From Alphaproteobacteria bacterium (lineage in GTDB: Bacteria > Pseudomonadota > Alphaproteobacteria > Micropepsales > Micropepsaceae), in the NCBI GenBank assembly GCA_016783965.1, contig JADHVO010000002.1, positions 62,001-126,000 of the forward strand: a DNA stretch of 64,000 nucleotides, given 5' to 3'. Below, piece after piece: positions 7,853-16,481 of this stretch. Every line of letters begins with the position of its first letter. Positions within the stretch are counted from its first letter, which is position 1. Below the pieces are notes generated by a model. It was not told the origin of the DNA. It saw nothing but the letters and a program-made list of their open reading frames with translations, and ran no database searches. The translations under genes were made by a program, and so were the position numbers.

Positions 7853-9430
7853 TCAGTTCACCCGACGAGTCTTGCCGGCCCAGAACGGTTCGCGCAGCTC
7901 GCGGCGTAGAATCTTGCCGGACGCGTTGCGCGGGAGGGCGTCGATGAAGTCCACGCTCTTGGGCGCCTTGAAGCTGGCGATGCGGGTGCGGGCGAAAGCG
8001 ATGATGTCATCCTGCAACGGCGTCTTGCCGGGCTTGCGCACCACCATGGCCTTCACGGCCTCGCCCCATTTCTCGTCGGGGACGCCGATCACGGCGACGT
8101 CGGCGACATCCGGGTGGCCGTAGATCGCGCTTTCGACCTCCGCCGGATAGATATTTTCGCCGCCGGAGATGATCATGTCCTTCACGCGATCGTGGATGTA
8201 GACGTAGCCGTCTTCGTCGATGTAGCCGGCGTCGCCGGTGCGCAGCCAGCCGCCGGGCCCGATGGTGTTGGCCGTGGCTTCCGGCAGGTTCCAGTAGCCG
8301 GCCATGTTCCAGACCGAACGCGTGGCGATCTCGCCGACCTCATTGGGCGGCAGCGGATTGCCTTCGGTGTCGATGACGCGGACTTCGACTTCCGGCAGCG
8401 GCTTGCCGGCGGAGCGCATGCGGGGACTGCCCTTCATGTCGTGATCGGCGGGCGGGAGCGCGACGATGGTGCCGGTGGTCTCGGTCATGCCGTACATCTG
8501 GGCGAAGCCGCAGCCGAACACTTCGATCGCCTCGCGCAGCAGGTCGAGCGGGATCGGCGACGCGCCGTAGCCCAAATGCTTCATGCGCGAATAGTCAGTG
8601 GTGCGGGCGCGCGGATCGCGCAGCACGATCTGGATCGCGCTGGGGACGAGGAAAAGCTTGCTGATGCGTTCGTTGGCGATGAAGTCGAGCACCTTGCCGG
8701 GATCGAATTCGCGCGCGACGACGTTCCGGGCACCATTTCGCGGGCCCATCAGGCCCCATCCGGAGCCGCCGATGTGCGCCACCGGCATGGCGACGAGGCT
8801 GACGTCGTCGTTCGACCAGGTGTTCCAGTCGATCTTCGCGGCCTTCATGATCCTATGCGTCTCGATGAAGTTCGAGTGCTTCAGCATCGCGCCCTTGGGG
8901 CGGCCGGTGGTGCCGGAGGTGTAGAGCTGGATCGCGATGTCGTGGGGCGCGAGCGCGACGTTCGGCGGCGCGGCGGGCCGAGCGTCGCGCCAGGCCTCAA
9001 AGGACTTCCATTCGGGCACGCCCCCTTCCATGGCGATGGTCTGGCGGACCTTGGGCGCCTCTTCCAGCACCTTGCGGGCGGCGGCAGTGAACTCGGGACC
9101 GACGAAGAACATCGGCGCCTGCGAGTCGTTGACGATGTAGGCGATCTCCGGCGGGGCGAGACGCCAGCCGACGGGCGTCATCACGGCGCCCATCTTGGCG
9201 GCGCCGAGGAACAGCTCGAAATAGTGGTCTGAGTTCTTGCCGAGATAGCAGATGCGCTCGCCCTTCTTCACGCCCGAGGCGATCAGGGCATTGGCAACCT
9301 GGTTGGTGTGCGCATCATACTGTTTGAACGTGGTGTCGCGGCCTTCGAAGGAGAAGGCGACGGCGTCGCCCTGCGTGCGCGCGAAATGCGGCGGGATATC
9401 CGCGATGGTCTTCCAATCTGATTCTTGCAT
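7853..9430 (-). CDS. Acyl-CoA ligase (AMP-binding, ANL superfamily)
   Basis: 525 residues from the ATG at 9430; a longer frame to 9763 is shadow sequence inside the neighbouring gene. It would activate a fatty or aromatic acid to the acyl-AMP and then the CoA thioester. Core motifs are present in order: P-loop YTSGTTGRPKGA, YGMTETTG, GWLRTGDAGYIDEDG, the hinge region DRVKDMIISGGENIYP, and the C-terminal catalytic lysine in NASGKILRREL. The amidohydrolase gene ends only 8 bases upstream, so the two are co-transcribed. The length and motifs fit medium/long-chain fatty acyl-CoA ligases, but the substrate is not determined. Confidence 0.94.
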   Translation of the reverse strand: MQESDWKTIADIPPHFARTQGDAVAFSFEGRDTTFKQYDAHTNQVANALIASGVKKGERICYLGKNSDHYFELFLGAAKMGAVMTPVGWRLAPPEIAYIVNDSQAPMFFVGPEFTAAARKVLEEAPKVRQTIAMEGGVPEWKSFEAWRDARPAAPPNVALAPHDIAIQLYTSGTTGRPKGAMLKHSNFIETHRIMKAAKIDWNTWSNDDVSLVAMPVAHIGGSGWGLMGPRNGARNVVAREFDPGKVLDFIANERISKLFLVPSAIQIVLRDPRARTTDYSRMKHLGYGASPIPLDLLREAIEVFGCGFAQMYGMTETTGTIVALPPADHDMKGSPRMRSAGKPLPEVEVRVIDTEGNPLPPNEVGEIATRSVWNMAGYWNLPEATANTIGPGGWLRTGDAGYIDEDGYVYIHDRVKDMIISGGENIYPAEVESAIYGHPDVADVAVIGVPDEKWGEAVKAMVVRKPGKTPLQDDIIAFARTRIASFKAPKSVDFIDALPRNASGKILRRELREPFWAGKTRRVN

Positions 9431-9438
9431 GAGAGCGG

Positions 9439-10596
9439 CTATTCCATGTTGAACAGCTTGAGGGCGGTCTTGCCGACGATGCCCTGGGCGACCGCGACGT
9501 CCTTCACGCTGTCGAACACCGCCTGAATGGAACTGCGGGTGTAGCCGAGCGTGGACTCCTGGTGCGGGTAGTCGGAGGACCACAGCGCGGTCTCCGGACC
9601 GATGCGGTGGAGGATCTCGAGGCCGGCAGGGTCGGTCATGAACGTGGCATAACAGTGGTTGCGCCAGTACCAGCTCGGCGGGTGGTTGAGCTGGGGCACC
9701 ATCATGGTCGGGAAGGAATTGAAGGCCATGTCGGCATCGTGGAGCATGGACGCGACCCAGCACAGGCCGGCCTCAACGAACACGACCTTGAGGTTCGGGA
9801 AGCGGTCGAACACGCCGCCGAAGGTGAGCATACCCCATTGCTGGCGGAAGCCCTGCATCTGCGCGATCAGCGCGGTGCCCGCGGCGCCGGAGCGCGCCTG
9901 CACGATGGCCTCGCCGATGTGGAAACAGAGCGGGATGCCGGATTCGGCGACCGCCTCCCAGAACGGATCGTAGCGGTAGTCGTTGTAGTGGATCGGCTTG
10001 CCGTCGACGTCCTTGCCCGGCTTGTTCGGGATCATGATGCAGCGGCCGCCCAACGCCTTGATGCGCCGGATGGAGTCTTTCGATTTCGACAGGTCCCAGT
10101 AGTTGGGGATCATCACCGGGAAAAGGCGGCCCTTCCCTTCGGCGCAGCGCTCGGCGATGTCCTCGTTGTAGATCGAGAAGATTTCCTCGCGGAGCTGGTC
10201 CTGGCCCATGATGTAGAGGCCGAATAGCCGCTGTGGAAAGATCAGTTCTTTTTCGACGCCTTCGATGTCGAGATCGCGCAGGCGGGTTTCGACGTCGAGG
10301 AAGCCGGGGTTGCTCTCCAGGCAGTCGTAGAGGACGCGCGAGATCTCCGGCGGCGTCATCGGATGGCCTTGGCAGGTGAACTCGAAATAGCCGTCCTTCT
10401 TTTCGACGCGGGGTTCCTTGCCGCGCAGATGCTCGGGGAATTTGCCGTGCCAGCAGTCGCGCTCGAACATGTGACTGTCGGCGGAGATGATGCGCGTGCC
10501 GGCGGGCCAGTCGTTCTTCTTGGCCTGCGGTGTGCGCCTGGCCGCCACGGGCATGCCGATCATTTCCGGTATCTCGAGGACGAAACTGTCCGTCAT
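9439..10596 (-). CDS. Amidohydrolase family protein (amidohydrolase_2)
   Basis: 385 residues of the metal-dependent TIM-barrel amidohydrolase_2 group, which includes decarboxylases such as LigW-like enzymes as well as hydrolases. The N-terminal metal motif appears as ISADSHMFE (D-x-H-x-x-E form rather than H-x-H). The mid-barrel histidine is in LCFHIGEA, and the catalytic aspartate in LWSSDYPHQES. It is the first gene of a pair with an acyl-CoA ligase 8 bases downstream. An enzyme that hydrolyses or decarboxylates a ring compound before CoA activation would fit that context, but this is inference. Confidence 0.9.
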   Translation of the reverse strand: MTDSFVLEIPEMIGMPVAARRTPQAKKNDWPAGTRIISADSHMFERDCWHGKFPEHLRGKEPRVEKKDGYFEFTCQGHPMTPPEISRVLYDCLESNPGFLDVETRLRDLDIEGVEKELIFPQRLFGLYIMGQDQLREEIFSIYNEDIAERCAEGKGRLFPVMIPNYWDLSKSKDSIRRIKALGGRCIMIPNKPGKDVDGKPIHYNDYRYDPFWEAVAESGIPLCFHIGEAIVQARSGAAGTALIAQMQGFRQQWGMLTFGGVFDRFPNLKVVFVEAGLCWVASMLHDADMAFNSFPTMMVPQLNHPPSWYWRNHCYATFMTDPAGLEILHRIGPETALWSSDYPHQESTLGYTRSSIQAVFDSVKDVAVAQGIVGKTALKLFNME

Positions 10597-10691
10597 GCCG
10601 GCCTCCCGAACCGAACGCGACTAGCGATATTTGAGACGCGTTATAGTTTTGGAGCAAGGGGGGGCAGCGCCGCCACCGACGCTGGGGAAAC

Positions 10692-11000
10692 CTAGACGTA
10701 ACGCGGAATGGGGCCGCGCTGGGGTGTGGTGTTCTTGCCCAGGTCGAACATGACGTCGTCGATGTAGCAGTAGCCCCAGCCTTCGGGCGGGTCATAGCCC
10801 TCGATAATCGGATGTTTCGTGCGGTGGTAGTGCTTGGTGGCGTGCTTGTTCGGCGAGCTATCGCAGCAACCGACATGGCCGCAGGCTCGGCAGAGCCTCA
10901 GATGCACCCAGGGCGAGGCCGTCTTCAGGCACTCCTCACAACCGAGGGCGCTCGGCGTCACCCCGGCGATGGTATCGAGATGAGAACAGGTGCCGGCCAT
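10692..11000 (-). CDS. UBP-type zinc-finger protein
   Basis: 102 residues made almost entirely of one zf-UBP domain. Ligand residues are visible as C5/H7, C21/C24, C37/C40/C45 and a histidine cluster H53, H57, H59, H63. Eukaryotic versions bind the free ubiquitin C-terminus; the bacterial small proteins have no known ligand. Its ATG overlaps the stop of the upstream CNB/thioredoxin-reductase-like gene by one base (TGATG), so translation is coupled and the two products probably work together. The C-terminal 30 residues (from EGYDPPEGWGYCYIDDVMF) are family-typical. Confidence 0.92.
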   Translation of the reverse strand: MAGTCSHLDTIAGVTPSALGCEECLKTASPWVHLRLCRACGHVGCCDSSPNKHATKHYHRTKHPIIEGYDPPEGWGYCYIDDVMFDLGKNTTPQRGPIPRYV

Positions 11001-12652
11001 CAGACCTTCTCCGCTGCGTTTGGGCCGCCGTCGGCCAGATAGGCGTGGATGGCGGAAACGACCTGGGCGCCCTCGCCTACCGCGGCGGCGACGCGCTTGA
11101 TCGAGCCGGCACGCACGTCGCCGATGGCGAAAATGCCGTCATGGTTGGTCATCAGCGGCTTGTCCTCGCGGGTGCAGACGAAGCCTTTGGCGTCGACGCG
11201 CACGTCGCACTTGCCGAGCCACTCGGTGTTGGGATCGGCGCCGATGAAGAGGAAGACGTGGCCGATGTCCTTCTGCGTCTTCGCGCCGGTCTGGCGGTTG
11301 GTCCACTCGACCTGCCTCAGAACCTTGTCTTCGCCGGTGAGCGCGGTGACCTCGCTGTGGGCGATCAGCTCGATGTTGCGCGTAGCGGCAAGGCGGTCGA
11401 TCAGGTAGCGCGACATGGTGGCGGCGAGCCCCGGTCCGCGCACCAGCATGTTCACCTTGCTGGCATGGCTCGCGAGATAGGCCGCGGCCTGGCCCGCGGA
11501 GTTACCGCCGCCGACCAGCACGACCTCCTGGTTCTTGCAGAGGCGCGCTTCCATGGGCGAGGCCCAGTAGTGGACGTGCGAGCCCTCGTAGTCGTCGAGG
11601 TTGCCGACGGCGAGGCGCTTGTATCTCGCGCCGCTGGCGATGATGACGCTGCGGGCCTTCACCTGCTCCTTGTTCGACAGGTCGATGCGGAATTCGCCGC
11701 CGATCTGCTCCAGGTTCGTGACCTCGTCGGGGATCGCGAGTTCGGCGCCGAACTTCTGCGCCTGATTCATGGCGCGGCCCATGAGGGCAAGGCCCGTGAT
11801 GCCCGTCGGGAAGCCGAGATAGTTCTCGATGCGCGCGGACGCGCCCGCCTGGCCGCCAAAGGCGCGGCAGTCGAGCAGCAGCACGCAGAGGCCTTCGGAT
11901 GCTGCGTAAACCGCGGCGCCAAGCCCGGCAGGACCGGCGCCGACGATGGCGACATCATGGAGCTTGTCGGGATCGAGTTTGCCGACAAGGCCGAGGCAGC
12001 GCGCGAGATCGTTCTCGGACGGATTGCGCAGGAGCTGGCCGTTCGGACAAAGCACGATCGGCAGATCCTTCTGCTCGACATGGAAACGGTCGATCAGGCA
12101 CTTGGCATCCGCGTCGGTGTCCGGATTGAGCAGGGTCTGCGGGTGGCCGTTGCGGCGCAGGAAAACCTGGAGGCGGATGACGTCGCCATTGCTCTCGCGC
12201 CCGACGATGATCGGCCCACCACCGCCGCTTTCGAGCAGCGCCATGCGGCGCAGAATGAGCGCGCGCATGATGCGCTCGCCGAGCTCGGCCTCTTCCACCA
12301 GCAGATCGCGCAGACGCTGGGGACGGATGATGACGGCGTTGAGGTCGCTGAGCGCGACGGAGTCGACCAGCGACGGCTTGCCCGAGAGCTGGGCCAGTTC
12401 GCCATGGAAGCTTCCCGGACCGTGTGTGACGATCAGCGATACATGGCCGAGGCGGTCGCGCTGCCGCACTGCGATCTCGCCGGAGAGCACGAGGAAAAAT
12501 CCGGGCGACACGTCGCCGGTCTTCACCAGCGCGTCGCCCGAAGCGTAATTGCGCGCTTCGCCGAAACGGCTCAGGCGCTCGACCTCGGCGGGTTCGAGGA
12601 TGGGGAATATCTGGTCGTGACGCGTCTCGATGATGCTGGACTGGACCGCCAA
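11000..12652 (-). CDS. Cyclic-nucleotide-binding domain / thioredoxin-reductase-like FAD oxidoreductase
   Basis: 550 residues if translation starts at the TTG at 12652, which has GGAG 6 bases upstream; the open frame runs to 12811 but would overlap the transglycosylase gene. Order of domains: cyclic-nucleotide-binding fold (about 10-130), a thioredoxin/glutaredoxin-like middle (about 165-235), then a TrxR-type FAD/NAD(P)H module with VAIVGAGPAGLG near 245 and VVLVGGGNSAGQ near 395. The usual CxxC of thioredoxin reductase is replaced by a stretch reading HYWASPMEARLC, so disulfide exchange through that site is not possible. The one-base overlap with the UBP zinc finger makes a two-gene unit. 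Confidence 0.9.
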   Translation of the reverse strand: MAVQSSIIETRHDQIFPILEPAEVERLSRFGEARNYASGDALVKTGDVSPGFFLVLSGEIAVRQRDRLGHVSLIVTHGPGSFHGELAQLSGKPSLVDSVALSDLNAVIIRPQRLRDLLVEEAELGERIMRALILRRMALLESGGGGPIIVGRESNGDVIRLQVFLRRNGHPQTLLNPDTDADAKCLIDRFHVEQKDLPIVLCPNGQLLRNPSENDLARCLGLVGKLDPDKLHDVAIVGAGPAGLGAAVYAASEGLCVLLLDCRAFGGQAGASARIENYLGFPTGITGLALMGRAMNQAQKFGAELAIPDEVTNLEQIGGEFRIDLSNKEQVKARSVIIASGARYKRLAVGNLDDYEGSHVHYWASPMEARLCKNQEVVLVGGGNSAGQAAAYLASHASKVNMLVRGPGLAATMSRYLIDRLAATRNIELIAHSEVTALTGEDKVLRQVEWTNRQTGAKTQKDIGHVFLFIGADPNTEWLGKCDVRVDAKGFVCTREDKPLMTNHDGIFAIGDVRAGSIKRVAAAVGEGAQVVSAIHAYLADGGPNAAEKV

Positions 12653-12722
12653 GGATCGCTCCGCACGAATGACCGGCCCATCTGACGAGAGGCCGGCCGT
12701 CCGTGCAAGCCATACGAATGCG

Positions 12723-13619
12723 TCAGCCCGTGAAACCACCCAGCGAGGCGCGCGCCTGGTCGACCGTCTCGCGCACGCCCTGGCGCTTCTTGCCGAAGGA
12801 AATGACGGCACGAACCGTGCGAGGATATTCGCCGGGCAAGGGCGCCCGGATCGAGCGCACGGTCATGCTGGCGATCGTGATCGGCCTGCCGTTCGGGCGT
12901 GTCAGCGTAGCGGTTTCGCCCGGCGCGAGATCCTGCTTGGGCACGGCCTGGCCCAGGAAACGCTGCACGCTGGCGACGTAGTGGACCGTTTCGGCTGGGA
13001 GCGAGCGCCCCCGATACAGATGCGCCTCGTAGTTGCCCGGGCCGTCATTGTAGGCGGCAAACATCCCCGGAAAGCCGTACTTCTTGTACAGCGTATGCAG
13101 ATAGGCGGCGCCGGCGATGATATTGTCCTGTGGGTCGTAGGCGTCGTGGCCGAGACCGTAGGCGCGGCGCATGTCGTCATAGGTGTCGGGCATGAGCTGC
13201 ATCAGTCCCATGGCGCCGACCGGCGACGTGATCGGGCGGCCTTCGCCCAGCATCGTGCGGCCGCCGCTCTCCTGGTTGATGACGGCGCGAATCCAGTTCT
13301 CGGGCAGGCCGACCTCTTTCGCCGCGGCGGTGATCATCGGATTCCAGCGGTCGACGAGCTGGCGCGGCGTGAGGTCGGCCTCCTTCTCGAAGTCCGAACG
13401 CGTGTCCGTGATCTCGATCGACTTGCCCGTCACGATACGCTCAAGTGACGTCGTCATCTTGAGAAACACGCTGGGATCGCGTGTATCCTGATGCTGCATG
13501 CTCGTGCACACACCGAAGGTGAGCAGCGGCAGCAGCAACGCCAGATTAAGGATACCGCGTCCGGAGCGACGGGTTTCGACAGCAACGGCCGCACGGCCGC
13601 CCGCAGAGTGAAATTCCAT
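12723..13619 (-). CDS. Lytic transglycosylase domain protein
   Basis: 298 residues. An N-terminal hydrophobic segment (GILNLALLLPLLTFGVC) acts as signal or membrane anchor; the cysteine is not in a good lipobox. The catalytic SLT domain follows: E in VINQESGGR, then GAMGLMQLMPDTY and FAAYNDGPGNYE, the three standard goose-lysozyme-like motifs. The enzyme would cleave peptidoglycan glycan strands in the periplasm with 1,6-anhydro product formation. The C-terminal 80 residues are outside the known domain. It is separated from the divergent trp genes by a 458-base intergenic region. Confidence 0.93.
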   Translation of the reverse strand: MEFHSAGGRAAVAVETRRSGRGILNLALLLPLLTFGVCTSMQHQDTRDPSVFLKMTTSLERIVTGKSIEITDTRSDFEKEADLTPRQLVDRWNPMITAAAKEVGLPENWIRAVINQESGGRTMLGEGRPITSPVGAMGLMQLMPDTYDDMRRAYGLGHDAYDPQDNIIAGAAYLHTLYKKYGFPGMFAAYNDGPGNYEAHLYRGRSLPAETVHYVASVQRFLGQAVPKQDLAPGETATLTRPNGRPITIASMTVRSIRAPLPGEYPRTVRAVISFGKKRQGVRETVDQARASLGGFTG

Positions 13620-14077
13620 TGAGCCTCTTCTCGCGTTCGTCGTGAAAAGCGCCGTCTCGTTCGAGACGAAGGGTTCCCAACCCGCAGAAGCGGCCTCAAG
13701 AGAACCAACGCACCCAGCGCACCCGGGTGAATTGATTTATGCGGGCGTGAATTTCAAGACGAAACCGCGCGAAACCGCGGAACCAAAATCACATTTCGAT
13801 ATGCGGCGTGAGCCTGCGTTCCGCATCCATCGGAACTTGCTTTCGTGCGGGACCGATTTTGGCGACACTCGCCACAATTGTGCTTGCGCCGCTTTTCTCG
13901 CGGCGATCATGACTATTGGCGGCGCATTCGAGGGGTTATTGGCACTGGTCGAACATCGGACGGTGCGACATTGGCGCACGCCGCGCCAGGGCGTTGTGCA
14001 AGGCAGCCTGGCGCTGCCTGCGCTTCCCTTCCGCCGTGGCATACGGGAAACTGCGGCCTCACAGTATTCGGTGCCTC
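13620..14077. other. Divergent intergenic region between transglycosylase and trpG
   Basis: 458 bases without a convincing gene. It must hold promoters for both directions. Near the trp side there are two competing hairpins (see separate entry). No Trp-rich leader peptide with its own stop codon was found; the trpG frame itself stays open upstream as far as 13916 and includes Trp codons, but without homology. Confidence 0.6.
13983..14019 (+). promoter_or_regulatory. Mutually exclusive hairpins upstream of trpG
   Basis: Two stems share bases and cannot form together: 13983-13990 with 14007-14014 (GCGCCAGG/CCTGGCGC, 8 bp) and 14001-14007 with 14013-14019 (AGGCAGC/GCTGCCT, 7 bp). The second is followed by a pyrimidine-rich stretch but not a real T run. 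This is the geometry of an attenuator or switch about 60 bases before the trpG start. No ligand or leader peptide supports it. Confidence 0.35.
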
Positions 14078-14662
14078 GTGCTGCTTCTGATCGATAACTA
14101 CGACTCGTTCACGTACAACCTGTTCCACTATCTGGGACAGTTGGGGGCGGAGGTTGTCGTCAAGCGGAACGACGAGCTAACGGCGGCCGAGGCGCTGGCG
14201 ATGCGGCCTGAGGCGATCGTGCTGTCGCCGGGGCCGTGCACGCCGAACGAGGCAGGCATTTGCCTCGACCTCATCAAGCAGAATGCCGGACGAGTGCCAA
14301 TGCTAGGTGTGTGCCTGGGGCACCAGGCGATCGGGCAAGTCTATGGCGGAACCATCGTACGGGCGCCCGAGCCGATGCACGGCAAGCTCTCGACCATCCA
14401 CCACACCGGCAAGAGCGTGTTCCGCGGACTGAACAACGATTTCCAGGCGACGCGCTATCACTCGCTGACGATCGCGCCGGAGAGCATGCCTTCGGTGCTC
14501 GAGGTCACGGCAACCAGCGAGGACGGCGTGATCCAGGGCGTGATGCACAGGACGCTGCCGATCCATGGCGTGCAGTTCCATCCGGAGAGCATCGCGAGCG
14601 AGAACGGGCATGCGTTGCTCCAGAACTTCCTGGCGCTGGCCAAGCAAGCCGTGCCGGCATGA
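14078..14662 (+). CDS. trpG: Anthranilate synthase glutamine amidotransferase component
   Basis: 194 residues from the GTG at 14078 (LLLIDNYDSFTYNL), which is where family members start; the longer frame has no homology. It hydrolyses glutamine and passes ammonia to TrpE for anthranilate synthesis. The catalytic triad is visible: Cys in MLGVCLGHQAIG, and His/Glu in VQFHPESIASE. trpE is not next to it in this window. It overlaps trpD by 4 bases (ATGA), beginning a run of tightly packed genes through moeA. No strong Shine-Dalgarno precedes the GTG. Confidence 0.95.
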   Translation: MLLLIDNYDSFTYNLFHYLGQLGAEVVVKRNDELTAAEALAMRPEAIVLSPGPCTPNEAGICLDLIKQNAGRVPMLGVCLGHQAIGQVYGGTIVRAPEPMHGKLSTIHHTGKSVFRGLNNDFQATRYHSLTIAPESMPSVLEVTATSEDGVIQGVMHRTLPIHGVQFHPESIASENGHALLQNFLALAKQAVPA

Positions 14663-15687
14663 GCGGTGAAGAGTTCGCCTCCTTGCTGAAACGCGTGGCG
14701 GGCGGCGGGACGCTCGACACAGAGCAGTCGGCGCGCGCGTTCGCCGCGATCATGGCCGGCGAGGTCAGCGAAATACGGATCACCGCGCTGGCGACGGCCA
14801 TGGCGGTGCGCAAGCCGACGGTCGACGAGATTGTGGGCGCGGTGCGCGCGATGCGCGGCGCGATGAAATCGATCGAAGCCAATCCTTATGCCATCGACCT
14901 GTGCGGCACAGGCGGGGACGGGGTCGGGACCCTGAACATCTCGACGGCGAACGCATTCGTCGTTGCGGCGTGCGGGGTGCCGGTCGCGAAGCATGGCAAC
15001 CGGAACATGTCGTCGAAGAGCGGAACGGCCGATTGTCTGGAAGAATTGGGTGTGCGGATCGATCTGTCGCCGGCGGGCGCGTCGAAGTGCTTGCGCGAGG
15101 CGGGGTTGTGCTTCCTGTTCGCGCAGGCTTACCACCCTGCCCTCAAATATGCGGCGCCGGTCCGCAAGGAGCTGGGCTTCCGCACGATCTTCAATCTGCT
15201 TGGGCCGCTATCGAACCCGGCGCGGGTGCGGCGGCAGCTCGTCGGCGTGTATGACAAGGAATGGTGCTTGGTGCTGGCCGAGGTGCTGGGGCGGATGGGC
15301 GCCGATCGCGCCTGGGTGGTGAACGGCGACGGCCTGGATGAGATCACTGTGTCAGGCATAACGCATGTGGCGGTGCTGGACGGCGGCAAGGTGATGTCGC
15401 GCGAGATCAGCGTGGATAACGCGGGCGTGAAGAGCTGGCCACTGGAGGCGATAAAAGGGGACGACTGCAAATATAACGCAGCGGCGCTGCGGCGGCTGTT
15501 CGACGGCGAAACGGGTGCCTATCGCGACGTCGTGCTGATCAATGCGGCGGCGGCGCTAATCGTGGGCGGCAGGGTGGAAGATTTGCGCGCCGGCGCGAAG
15601 CTGGCGGCGGAAGCGATCGACAGCGGCGCGGCGAAGGCGAAGCTTGAAAAGCTGATTGCCGTGTCGAGAGCGGCGGCCACGGCATGA
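14659..15687 (+). CDS. trpD: Anthranilate phosphoribosyltransferase
   Basis: 342 residues, the usual length. It joins anthranilate to PRPP in the second step of tryptophan synthesis. Visible motifs are the PRPP/diphosphate loop [17 protein letters not shown], the [15 protein letters not shown] anthranilate/PRPP segment, and the acidic metal motif NGDGLDEIT. The start is fixed by the 4-base overlap with the trpG stop. The stop overlaps the trpC start by 4 bases. All three trp genes are therefore translationally coupled. Confidence 0.97.
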   Translation: MSGEEFASLLKRVAGGGTLDTEQSARAFAAIMAGEVSEIRITALATAMAVRKPTVDEIVGAVRAMRGAMKSIEANPYAIDLCGTGGDGVGTLNISTANAFVVAACGVPVAKHGNRNMSSKSGTADCLEELGVRIDLSPAGASKCLREAGLCFLFAQAYHPALKYAAPVRKELGFRTIFNLLGPLSNPARVRRQLVGVYDKEWCLVLAEVLGRMGADRAWVVNGDGLDEITVSGITHVAVLDGGKVMSREISVDNAGVKSWPLEAIKGDDCKYNAAALRRLFDGETGAYRDVVLINAAAALIVGGRVEDLRAGAKLAAEAIDSGAAKAKLEKLIAVSRAAATA

Positions 15688-16478
15688 CGATCCTGGACGA
15701 CATCGCTGCCTACAAGCGCGACGAGGTGGCGGCGGCGAAGGCGCGGCTGCCGATCGCGGAGCTGGAGAGCGTGGCGCGGGCGGCGCCGGGCGTGCGCGGG
15801 TTTCGTGCGGCCTTGGAGCGGAAGAAAATGGCGGGCGCTTACGGCCTGATCGCGGAGGTTAAGAAGGCGAGCCCTTCGAAGGGACTGATCCGGGCGGATT
15901 TCGATCCGCCGCTGCTGGCGGCGGCGTATGAGCGGGGCGGCGCTGCGTGCCTGTCGGTGCTCACGGATAAGCCGTCGTTCCAGGGCGCGCCGGAATTCCT
16001 GATGCAGGCGCGTGCGGCGACGGGGCTGCCGGTGCTGCGCAAGGACTTCATGCTGGATTCCTATCAGGTGACCGAGGCGCGTGCGTGGGGCGCGGACTGC
16101 ATCCTGATCATCATGGCGATGGCGAACGACCTGACCGCCAAGATGCTGATGATGGACGCGGCGCATTGGGGCATGGATGCGCTGGTCGAGGTGCATGACG
16201 AGCTGGAGCTCGACAGGGCGCTGGCGCTGGGTGCGGAGATGATCGGGATCAACAACCGCGATCTGCGTACGTTCGTGACGGATTTGGGCGTGACGTTGCG
16301 GCTGGTGCCGCGCATCCCGGCGGGCAAGCTGGTCGTGGCGGAGAGCGGGCTTGGAACGCCCGCCGACCTGAAGCGGCTCGCGGATGCGGGCGTATCGACC
16401 TATCTGATCGGCGAGAGCCTGATGCGCGAGAGCGATGTCGCGGCGGCGACAGCGCGGCTGATCGGCGCTAAGCTTTAA
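15684..16478 (+). CDS. trpC: Indole-3-glycerol phosphate synthase
   Basis: 264 residues, single-domain TrpC (not fused to TrpF). It closes the indole ring of carboxyphenylaminodeoxyribulose phosphate. The TIM-barrel motifs are in order: [14 protein letters not shown] with the catalytic lysine, [32 protein letters not shown] and the phosphate-binding end [10 protein letters not shown]. It overlaps trpD by 4 bases and moaC begins 3 bases after its stop, linking tryptophan and molybdenum-cofactor genes, as in many alphaproteobacteria. Confidence 0.97.
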   Translation: MTILDDIAAYKRDEVAAAKARLPIAELESVARAAPGVRGFRAALERKKMAGAYGLIAEVKKASPSKGLIRADFDPPLLAAAYERGGAACLSVLTDKPSFQGAPEFLMQARAATGLPVLRKDFMLDSYQVTEARAWGADCILIIMAMANDLTAKMLMMDAAHWGMDALVEVHDELELDRALALGAEMIGINNRDLRTFVTDLGVTLRLVPRIPAGKLVVAESGLGTPADLKRLADAGVSTYLIGESLMRESDVAAATARLIGAKL

Positions 16479-16481
16479 GGC

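Noticed and set aside
13916..14077. N-terminally extended TrpG or Trp-rich leader peptide
   Set aside because: The frame continues into trpG without a stop, so it is not a separate leader, and the extension has no TrpG homology. The GTG at 14078 matches the family start.
13620..14077. CRISPR array or tRNA genes in the longer intergenic regions
   Set aside because: No direct-repeat/spacer pattern and no cloverleaf were found in the intergenic regions longer than 300 bases.
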